The position numbers and the translations under genes were made by a program. The notes under the pieces were generated by a model. The model saw only the letters and a list, made by a program, of their open reading frames with translations, did not search any database and was not told where the DNA came from. A DNA stretch of 64,000 bases from NCBI RefSeq assembly GCF_000003815.2, contig NC_049988.1, forward strand, positions 10,113,788 to 10,177,787, read 5' to 3'. Source of the DNA: Branchiostoma floridae. Taxonomy: Eukaryota > Chordata > Leptocardii > Amphioxiformes > Branchiostomatidae. Below, in pieces: positions 45,501-57,500 of this stretch. Within the stretch, counting starts at the first letter, position 1; each line of letters begins with the position of its first letter.

Positions 45501-48500
45501 TTGAGATGAAAGACAAGACACCAGACACAGAAGTCACAAGAGAGACGACTTGCTATGACATCTCACAAGTCATCAGAAGTACACTATAGGTGTCTACAGA
45601 GTAGTGTATATGAACACCTTATACTCACCTGTCTGTCCTCTTCCCCACCTGCCCTTCCACCCGCCAACCTCTCCGTCCTGCATGCTGTACCCCTTCCTGT
45701 CAGATGGTGGCGTTACTGATTTCCAAGGGTGCGAATGTCAATGCCTTCGACAAGAAGGATCGCAGATCCCTACACTTTGCAACTTACATGGGTAAGGAGG
45801 CTAAGGATCTGACTGTAGCTGTTGTGTTTTGTTTCACAGGGGATCTTCTCAGGTATAGGGGAAGCTTGAGGAATGGAGGGGTGCTAGTTAGTTCTGAAAC
45901 TGGGAAAAGAATCCTTTTGTAACGTTACTAAGAAATTGGAAAACAACACAATGCAACACTTTTATCATTTCATATAGCAGTCATGTGATGTAACATCACT
46001 TACACATATTATTCTGGTCCATTGTGATAATCACCCATCCGCATTTGAAATGAGCACTTTCTAAATTCCATACAGGTACGTTTCTATTGGCAGCCATTTT
46101 AAATTTCATAACACCATTTTGTACAATTTGGTTATTAAAACTCACAAAGTAACAGTTTGTTAATCACTGTCATCAAGTCTAGAGACTGAAATATTTCAGA
46201 TTTAATGTGCTAACCAACACAGCACCATTTCTCAAGCTATTCACCTTTGACCTCTGACCTGACTTGACCTGATCAGCACTGACCAATAGCAGGTTCTTCT
46301 CTCTCCTATCTCTAACATGTGCCGCCCCCCAATGTAGATGGTGGTTCTTCTGCTGGAAAAGGGGGCTAATGTCAATGCATATGATAGGCTGGATCGCAGG
46401 GCTCTGCACTACGCTTCCTGTATGGGTAAGGGGTGTGCTATTTAACCCAGTACAGTTTGTCCCTGGCCTGTCTCACGTGGCTGGGGTTACAGGCTATTCA
46501 AATCCAATCCACTCCTTGTGTAACAAAGAACGACGCCATGTTACTACATAATCTTGAAGTCAAGTCATGCAAAGAAATTTGAAAAACTTAAAACAAAATT
46601 GAACTGGCCAATGCACACAACATATAGCATTAGCTATGACAATTTTTTGTTGAATGAAGCTAAGAAAACAGTAAAATAACAAACTTGGAAAAATTGTTTT
46701 CAATGGCTGAAAGAGGTGAAGAAGTCTTTCCATGGTACTACACACGAACGTACGAAAATGTTTGGATCTACCAGAAATTTTTGTATTCTTTTATCCTGTT
46801 TTGGAAATATTTGAAGAGTGTAATTACTACATGTCCATATATACAGGTGTTTAGTCTAGCATCAACCCCAGCCTGGAGTGAGTTCAGTTCCTTCCAAGAG
46901 GAGTGTTTTAGAAATTAGAGGACTTAACAATTAGACAGCCAGTTTGAAAAGAATCTGAAAATCGTGGGGGAAACTTGTAATGGGATCTTAAAGGATTTAC
47001 CCATGGGAAAGAATTTTATGTTCATTTGATAATCAAAGTTGATTTGGATGTATACGACTGCAATTTGTGATTTTTTTAAATGTCAATGAGACATCCTACA
47101 ATCACGCTATTTTTTTATGTTTTGCACCTTTATTATATGAAAACCATATATATATCAAAACAAAGGCTGATCAAACCTTAAATCAATCTACTTTCAGAAA
47201 AATCCAGGAAATTAATTTTTGTTCTCCATGAAACTTATAAAAAAATCATCACTGTATTTTGACTAGTTTGGAATTCCTCATTTTAGACCAGGTTTTATTG
47301 CTGTGAATCCTCAAAAACAAGAAGTACATACAGATGTACAGAGTATCTTAAAAACTGTGGACTGTAAATGACTGACCTATTATATGCATCTTGTTTATTT
47401 AATGGTGTATAACTGCATGCTTCATGTTACAATATTTCACCATAGCATTAGTAACTCCCATGTATGTAACCTGCACGGACACACCAACTAACAAACTCAC
47501 ACACATCTCACCCAATGGCTCGACTCGCATCACCAATACAAGTTGAACCAGCCTGAAGAGAATCTTGTTTTTACGCACAAATTTTTTTGTTCTTTATATA
47601 TAAGATACAAAAAAATAGCTGACTATACATGGCTGTAGCTCTGTCAATGTACTGAAGTTGCACTTATTATGGATTAGATTGCACACTTTGATGAATTTAT
47701 TATCACTGCAATTTTAAAGTAAGTATCACTGCTGAGTATGTGGCTGTATAAGAACACAGTGCATTCTCAGAGCTTTGACAGTACTATATGGATATGTTAA
47801 GACTGATACACAATCATGCATCATTTTATTAGCCTTTGTTTGCCATCACCATGATTGCCTCTTGTAGCTTGCAAGGCTTACATGTACATGTTAATTACCC
47901 ATATCTGTAAGCGCTATGTATGTTCAGTATAAAAGGAACAATGTGATAAAACAAGTTTAAATTTCTAGAGTTTGTGCACAATTTGTCAATCAGCTTTGGA
48001 TGTTCCCACTTTTTACATTATTTTTGCCTGTTCGTGAAGTCAAAATAAAGCTGTTATCGCTTTTTCTGTGAATGCATGCTATTTTAGATTTTAATGCAAC
48101 TGCTGAAATTGTTTGTCAACTGTCAATCTGAAAGTTTGCATGGGTACCGTGACCAAGGAAGTTTTGACACTTAAAACAGCATAAGATGTTCACTTCAATG
48201 GTCAAATATGGTTTTTAATGATCCACACAAATCGGATTTTTCCTACCTGATACCATTAATTTTGGTAAGGAAAAAAAGCACTATAATAGAAAACTATTCA
48301 TTTTTTTTTTCTGACCAAAACATTTTTTGAAACAATTGTTTCCCCACAAAACAAATCATATCAATTTTTTTATGGCACGGTATTGTCAAGGTCTCAATAA
48401 TTTTGTTTTATAACAATGTACAATGTAGTTGTTTTTGCCCCCTGTAAAATGCTTCACCATCATTGCTTCTGACTGACCTTTGACCCTGAATGTCATAGGT

Positions 48501-51500
48501 CATGTGGAGGTGGTCAAAGTGTTGGTGAACCATGGAGCAGAGCTCAACTGTAAGGATAAAAAGGTTGGTATGGCACCTTGTTCTTACAGTCAATCTAGAC
48601 TTTAAAGCTTAGTGAAAAGTATTCTTTGCTGTCCATTTGTACAGTACATGATGCTAACAGACTATATGAATATTGTACAGTCAAACCTATACTAAGTGAC
48701 CACCTGTACATGTACATAAGGATCAGCTGACCGATGTGAGCTCATTTTCCCATTGTAACAAGCATTAAGAAGCATAAAGTGACTGCCTGTCCATAAAGGC
48801 GTGATTTTATATTAGTCCACTGACTGGTCTTCTCTGGCAGTTTTGAGTGTGTCTCTGAATTTGATGTGAGTTCTCACAATTATATTACATCTTCCAAATG
48901 ATGGGGTTTAGATGCATTTTACAAGTCCTGGAATGCTGATATAGAGTCCTCAACGTTCCTGGCATTCCAGGGGATGGAGTGGAATTGAGATGTAAAACAC
49001 TGTCCTCTGAACTGTTTGCCATATTTACTTTGAGTCTCTTGTTTCCATGGTTACAGATGTACACGCCCCTACATGCAGCAGCCTCCAGTGGACAGATCAC
49101 AGTGGTGAAAATGCTATTGGATCTTGGAGTTGAGGTAGGACATTTTAGTTCTTAATTTTACCAAACTTTCAAGTTTGCAAAAAAGTGTGTCTACTTTATA
49201 TACTACTGAAGAAAATAGCCTGCCTGTATGCAATAGTAGAAAACCAAGCTTTCAGGTCGCAAAGTAGCATTCGGAATGTTTGGTGTCCTCCCATATCTTT
49301 TGTAGTAGCTATCATTTGGCAAGAATGTTTCTTTTCCAGAACAGCTGCTTTTGGTAGAATGCATTAGACTTTTTAGAGTTGAAGATTTTTATTGTAAGTC
49401 TCTGAACAAAAATATACAAATTTTATTTGCAGTCTTTTTTGTATCTTAATTGTCTTGGAACCAATGCTTGTATGCATAGTTAAGAGGTGATGGGCAAATG
49501 CTTATTGTAGGGAATGTGTTATACGTGGAGAAGGAAGATTTTTGGTTCTTATGCACTGGTGCTCACCATGCACATAATGAATACGAAAATTATTCAGATT
49601 AGGCTTTCGGCAAAATGTAGTTGTGATGGCTACTTGACAAGTACATGTAGTAGTATTGTGTATCATTGGATATGCCTTGCATTTTCTAGTCAGTCACTGC
49701 TCTGTGATGCTTGTGAAAACATTGCAATCTCAAAATCAGTTTTTGGCTTGGAGTTTCCAATCTCTTTGGTTCAAGTCCTGCAATCATGCCCATACAAACA
49801 TGCAAGTCTTTGCCAAATCAACAAGGAGGGCATTACTATGAGACTTGCTCCTGATTGTACATACTGTTATCCTGTGAACTGAATTCATTTCTTTTCATGC
49901 CTACCTCCCTGTCAGTCTGTGTCCAAACTTTCTAGAACATACGTGGATGTAAGTACAGTGTGCGGTGTCTTTACTACATACAGTACCATAGGCTGGCTGG
50001 GGCTGATACATGCAGGCATCTCACCTTTGCACTCTGTACTTTGACCTATTGCACTTGCATGCTCATCCACAATGCTATGGTGATACCTTTTGTCATAGTT
50101 GTATCAGATTTGCAGTTTTGCAGGTGAAGTGTTAAAATGAATTCAAGCTTAGCTCTGTCAGATATTATCCACAATAACCTTTTTATTATATGTTACTCTT
50201 CAAAATGTCTTGACACAAATTGAAAAGGGTATTTCAAAACTTGACCCCAATGATATACATGACACCAATGCTTCAGTTAGTGTTAGAAGTTCTTACAAAA
50301 TTGAACAAATTCTTTGATCTCGAAAGTGTCTGACAATTTGCATGTTTGTGTACTTGAAGCCAGAAAGGCAGCATTTAATTTAGATAGGGCTGAAGGTTTA
50401 AAACACAACATTCTCAATGATAAATGCATCATGGCTGACTAGTGTAACTATTTTTCTAACAGGAAGACACTCAACTGACATTAACACTGACATTAAAACT
50501 GCTGTTACCGTATTTGTTCAGTGACATAGTTCATGTGGTAGTTCATTGCTTGCTTTATACTCATTGGCACATTCCTGCATGAGTATTTATGAACATGTAT
50601 AGATCTAGCTATGTCACAGTTTAACTGCATGTCCAGTCTGTATAGTTACGTAATTTTTCAAATTAGTTTGCATGTTGTGTTTTGATTCCCTGTCCACATA
50701 CTAACTTTACCAGACAAAGAGTATGGTACCTGCAGAGTTGAAATACTGGATCTTATGCATGTCTGGTCTGTATACATGATTTTTCAAATCAGTTTGCATG
50801 TTGTGTTTTGATTCCCTGTCCAAATACTAACTAAAGTGAATATGGAAATTGAAATGTTTATTACGCATAAATACTGACCATTGTATTTTTATCTATGAAG
50901 GACATTGAAAAATCACATTGATTTCATAAATTCTATATGTGAAGTCCAGTGTCTTCTATATTCATATATATTCCTGATTTTGCTATCATTTTCATTTTAC
51001 GAAAATGTGGATACTTCTCTCATTCAGTTTATGACATCAAACATACTACTAGTATTTAGGCACATGTTTGATACATTTTATTTATGATGAAAATCTTCCA
51101 TGCTTTCATTGATGTTATCAACTGCAAAATGAATATAGGAATAGATTTTGTAATGCCTAAGTGCCTAGGCCAGGGACTGCCCCTTGCTCTGCTCCGTTAG
51201 AAGTCTCCAGGTTGCACGGTCCTTTGCACTTGACTTTGTAATTTTGTAATGCTGATTCAGTATTAAGAGAATATTTCATTTATCTTTCAGATTGACACGC
51301 CCAACTACTACGGTAACACTCCGCTTCACGTGGCCTGCTATAACGGCCAGGACGTGGTAGTTAACGAGCTGCTAACGTTCGGCACGTCCGTCAACATCAT
51401 GAACCACCGCGGACAGACTCCGCTGCACTTTGCCGCAGCCTCTTCCCATGGTGCTCTGTGTCTGGAGCTGCTGGTTAACGAGGGAGCTGACTGCAATGTG

Positions 51501-54500
51501 CAGGTCAGTGACCCTACAGGGTCTTTTAGTTCTGTGTATTTCTTTAAGTTTTACAGTACCAAGACTTGGTGCAGTCTCACAACTTACGGTGGGTTGTAGA
51601 TTCTTATATGACATTGATTAAGAGTTGAAATAATTTATATTGGATATTGGAGTTAAGGTTGGCAAAATACATGCAAATCCAAGGAGGTTTATCCAAAAGC
51701 TATTAAAAAGTTAAGCCATTAAGGCATATCTTATTACCTGGATATCTAACCTTCATTGGCATTTTAGCAAGTTAACATTGTAGGAATCTCTTCTGTCTTA
51801 TAATCACTATATGACTGCATAAAGACTATTTCTTGTAGTCCATGTAATGAAACAGTACTTGTCTGACCCCCAGGCGAAGGACGGTAGAACACCTCTCCAC
51901 ATGACAGCTCTCCATGGCAGGTTCACCAGGGCGCAGACTCTCATTCAACATGGTGGGTAGTCTTCTGCTCCAACAGAGTGCCTGAAACACTTTTAGATAT
52001 TCTGTTAAAACACATCACACACGAAACACTTTCATTGTATTTCCAAGGTTGGCCGGGTTGGCTGGGTTGGAAGATCAAAATGTAGTGTCCGTACCCCTGA
52101 AGTATAGTTACCCCCTGTATTGTCCATATCCCCTCTGATCTCCATACCCCATAGTGTCTCCGAACCAGTGTCTGTACCTACTGTCGTATATGTACCTCTG
52201 TAGTACTAACCCCTTTTTGTCAGTGCACCCTGTAGCAATCATAACCCCTGTAATGTCTGTACCCACTCTGCATTGTGCATACCCCTTGTAGTGCCTGTAG
52301 CCCCTGTACTGTCTGTTACCCTTTGTAATGTCCATGCCCCCTGTAGTGCCCATACCTCCTGTTGAAGCTACTGTCCGCTAAATTTACTTACAAGTGACAT
52401 GAAAAGTCCTTTTTAATTTTCATCAGAACACCCATAAGTAAGGGAAATGAAGTGTTGTAAGTACATGTAGTTTGCAGAAGACTGAATTCCCACCCACCCA
52501 TCCACCTATGTTGTGCAGGTGCTGAGATTGACTGTGAAGACAAGGATGGGAACACCCCCCTCCACATCGCTGCTCGCTACGGACATGAGCTGCTCATCAC
52601 AACTCTCATTGCTAATGGGGCCGACCATACAAGGTTTGTCTGGGAAATATAAACACAGGAAGCATTAGTATAGAAGATGTTTCTAAGATTTTCCAAAAGT
52701 CAAGAATTCATAGAAGCATATTTTCTTAGTTTGAAAAGATGCAAGTAGTAGTCAACACAACAGAACTGTGTCTTCATTTATTTATTTATTGAAAATGACA
52801 ACAAATCATTACACTGGGCCAGCCTAGGTAGGCTATGCAAGCTGATGACGGCTGACCCACAAAGACACAACAAACAAACAATTCTATATTACACATATGT
52901 ACATAATAGGCCACAAAGGCTACGTAAGCTATGAGGAGCAGATGGAAGGTGCTGTAAATCGGTTTGTTGATGTTAAAAATAAATGCAGATGTGTCTTCAT
53001 AATATCCTCCATTCTAGGTCTCATTGTAGAAACTTGAGTTGTCAATGTTCTTGTGTAAACAAGTGTTTTAATCATTTTTATGTGTTTGGAAATCTGACAA
53101 TGTTTGACCTCTGTGTCACCCTACAGAAGAGGGATTAATGGAATGCTCCCCCTTCACCTGGCAGCGCTCAGCGGATTCGTGGACTCCTGCCAAAAGCTGA
53201 TCTCCTGTGGTAAGGACAAGGGGCAGCTCCTGTCTGTAAACAGTACTGTTTACTGCTGTATCAAGCAGAGCAGAACTATTCTTTATAATACATTCAGCTT
53301 TCAGCTCCACTAAATAGCAACATCACTGGTTAATTCTGTAACAATTGTGTTACAAGGGAAATTTTTTTGAGTAATGAAACAATGAAGGATAATCCGTTGC
53401 TACTGGCTCTTACCAAAACCAGACTAAATAGAACCCAGACATGCCGTTAACCTTTAAACCTCTAAGGGAATTCTGTTGCTACATCAGCAAAATTTAAAGC
53501 ACTTATTTCTTGCAGCTTTTCAAAGACAGCTACATGTGCACTACATCTGGAGATACAACTTGTGGCCAATTACTTATTACACAACACTCTCACTAACAAC
53601 ATATACATTGTCTGTTAGTCTTTTATAAAGCATTAACAAATCTAATACCTTTGCTATGAATTCTAACTTTTATAACTTTGATAAACTGTAAAGGTTCAGT
53701 CATATCCATATGACACCAACCACTTACCAATCTGTAATACACAATGACGCATAATATTGCACAGATCTATCTACATACCACATGCTTCTTGTTGGCTTTC
53801 TTTCTGAAGAATTTCTGACAGTGAAGCAAAAGTTTTATCACAAATATACTATGAAAAATTTAACAATTGATATAGATTTTTACCATTTTCTTTCTGAATG
53901 AGTAATATATAATGTGTTGTCTGATGAAATTATAACTTTTATAATTATTACAGTTACAATTAATTGGTTATGGGTGCCATATTTGATTTTGTTTGTTTGT
54001 TTTCCTTAGCATCTCATTTGCATTGCCCCAGTTCAAACAAAAAGATCCTAAGACGAAATTTAAGATCAAAGTTCTTGAAATAATTTTTGATATCAAAATG
54101 GTCTTATAAATTTCTGAACACCCCAGTTGTTAAACAAGCACACATCCAGCCCTGGCATAAACGGTGTGTAATGCGGCCCTTATGCTGAAGATTTTATTCT
54201 GCTGTAGTGCAGCATAGGTACCAACTGCCATGGTAACTTCACAATTATTACAAAATGTCAAGCCTAGCAAAGCCTTGAACGAATAGAATACTGCATCATT
54301 GGTGCCAGACTGAGGTAACATTAGTAACAAAATGCCATTATACCAGTCCAGCATCAATGCAGCACCAATCCAGCATTACACACCACTTTAGCAAGGGCGC
54401 AATACTGGTGGAAAACAACTGGGATGATCAGACAGAACAACTGAATGGTTAAAAGAGGATGAAAGTGATTACTGATTGAAAATGGTGGCGCTTCCTCTTT

Positions 54501-57500
54501 AACCTTGGTGTGAGACCTCTTTCTGAGTAGTTGTGCTCCATCCACGCTACAGCCACCCCAGAGGATGATGGGAAAGTCACCTCCGACCTGACGGGTGAGC
54601 CATGTTTCTGTGGTTCTGGTGACGTGTGCTGGCATGTGGAATCTTAGATGTTGTGATTCTTGGCACATTACTTTTGGCACAGCCTTATCCCACTGTTGGT
54701 CTCGTGTATTTGCAATCGGTATCATTCACTGTTGGTCTACCAGTATCCTTCAAGCAATCTTGGTGAAACAGACAAATTTGACATCTCAAGCCATTGTTTG
54801 CCATGAGGAATAAGGGGCTTTTTCTGTGGCATTATATTGTTTTGACTTCCTTAAGTTCCTCAGTCTGCTTAATCTTCTTTGAGTACATCTGCATCCAACA
54901 CACACATCATAGTGACAACATATTCTACAATGTGTATGTGACATTGTGCCTTTTTAACTTAAGTGTCAGATAGATTTTTGAAAGTACAAGCCTCATACCA
55001 TGAGCTTATATTTAGAAAAGACTGACTGTGCAAGGTAGTATCTTTGAGTTAACTTGCCCAGCCATTGTTCAAATTCTAGAGAGCTGACCCTCTTGAATTT
55101 TAAGAGCCTAATTCTTGTTGGAAATGAAGACAACAAACGATAAGTTTGATGAAAAAAAAATTTCAACATATAAATGACAAACATTACATTTGCTTTTTAG
55201 AAAAAGTGTAATGTTTGTCATTTATATGTTGAAATAGATTTTACACGCATTCATTTTTTTCTGGTATTTTTGTTTCGAAATGAATTGTGGTAGAATTGTG
55301 GCCATTCATTCCTCTCTTAAAATACCATATTAGTTTACTAACCCCTTACTTAACACAATGTTTCACACAATATACTACTTAATACACTTCCATGCATCTA
55401 CAATCACAGCTTAAAATTAGCACAATACAAAAACATGTACATATACCTTGCTTGGGAATGTAAAGGTACTGCAAGCTTTCTGCTTGGTGAACATTTTTCA
55501 GATTTTCCGTCTAAGCCAATGAAAAGCTTCAATGTTGGTTTTGTACTTGTATGTTGTGCATGATTTGTGTACATGTTCAAGCTAGCCGGTCTCTATTTGC
55601 GCATGTGATTTTCTGACACTTAAAATGATGAATGAAATGTAGTACCATAAAGTGAGCTACAGTTTAGGGGCTAAGGACTGTTAAAAAAAAATTTTTTTAC
55701 AAGGTGGGTAAAACAAAGATTTTTGCAATGGTCTTGTATGATTTTAAGATTCCACTTGAATAACTCCCATCTTCAATAGTGACATTGAAGTGGACTGTAC
55801 ATGTACTAGTATATCAATGAGTTTATAACATTTCACTTTTGCTCACTATGTCAGTACTGGTATCTCTATTGTTCCATGTACATGTATGTACAGATGTAGC
55901 CTCCTTCACCGGCCTCTCTGGGAAGCTTGGCAATTTTTTTTTTGGGGGGGGGGGGGTAGATCGATTCTCGCTTTTTAACCGGAATATGCCGGGAAAGGAA
56001 TATATGCCGGGAAAGGAATATACACCGGAAAGCTTGAACGGGCTAGGCGAAATCGGCTTCCCAGTAGGCCTGCTACTTGTCGCTATCTACAAACGAAATA
56101 ATGATTAAGAATGCCTTTCAGACGGCCAATTAATGTATTCGCGAGAAGTTATTCACACTGCCGCGAGAAGTAATTCACACTTCAACGTTAATAGTGCACG
56201 GCCACCCCGAAGCGTGCCACAAACCTACGTAACGTTACCGGAAACCGTGCACACGCTGCCTGCCTTTGTCACTTCCAGAGTCACAATAATTGATACAACA
56301 GTTTGAATAATTGATACACGTGCAAAACTTACATTTCAGATCAGTGAAAAACATTTTTTCCAGTGGGTTTAAAAACATACTTTCATACACCATCGATGAT
56401 CCGACTGGCAATCTGAATGGGGAGGGGGGGCGAGAGTTACGTAAAAAGACGGTCGCTCGATCTCGAAAAATACACAAAAAGATTTCCCACACGTAGTGCA
56501 AACAAGCCTTGCCTGATCAGCAACAAAGCATGAAGTGGCGAGATGACGATGACCATGGTGAGTTCTCTGGCAATCGACGGCAAAATCTGATAGCAGAGCG
56601 ACTTGCCTTGAACTGTAGCAAGTCCCACAAAACAATCATTGCCTTCGCAGACCGCAGCAATGGCCAGGGATTGTCCTTCCCTCAACTCGGGGAAGCTCTT
56701 TCGTACATGATGGGAAGTTTCAGCGGAGTTTTTCTACGGTAAGTACTCATTTTAAAATGAGCCGTGTTTTGAAATGCGTGACCCGACGACCGTTACAAAG
56801 TTACGGGTCATCGCGCAACGGGGTGTGTGCCGGGCTGCCAGTGCTGGACGCGTTTATGACGGGAAGTTCGCACATCCATACCAAATGGTGATAAGTGTTT
56901 TTTAATAGGGCTTTGTAGATAGCGACAAGTAGCAGGCCTACTGGGAAGCCGATTTCGCCTAGCCCGTACAAGCTTTCCGGTGTATATTCCTTTCCCGGCA
57001 TATATTCCTTTCCCGGCATATTCCGGTTAAAAAGCGATCTACCCCCCCCAAAAAAAAAATTGCCAAGCTTCCCAGAGAGGCCGGTGAAGGAGGCTAGTAC
57101 AGATGCATATTTTGTTTGTCTAGTGCCATTAAAACTAAACAAAGTTAAATGATAAACCATGTAAAAAAAACATTGATTGTCCTTGATTTCAATATCTTAC
57201 TTGATTGTGAACAAAGTGAACAAAATGTTGAACATTGTTTTGCATATTTTCTAATTGCTGCAATCAGTGATAACCTCTTACTTGCACATGTTAAGTCCTA
57301 TGTTTCCAGAACTAGGGTCTGCAGACATGCCTGATAATGTGTAAAAAAATGACATTCCTCTTTTGAACCGATATACTGTAAATGCAGAAATGTTCGCGGT
57401 GGATTAATGTTCGTAGTTTTTGCGGTGACCACTTCACCGCGAACTTAAAACTACCGCGAACATTTTTCTATTATGGTATTAGACTGCAGTCTATGGTGTT

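Noticed and set aside
56437-56745. Functional RecQ helicase gene
   Set aside because: Only the first motifs are present, with a frameshift, inside a transposable element.
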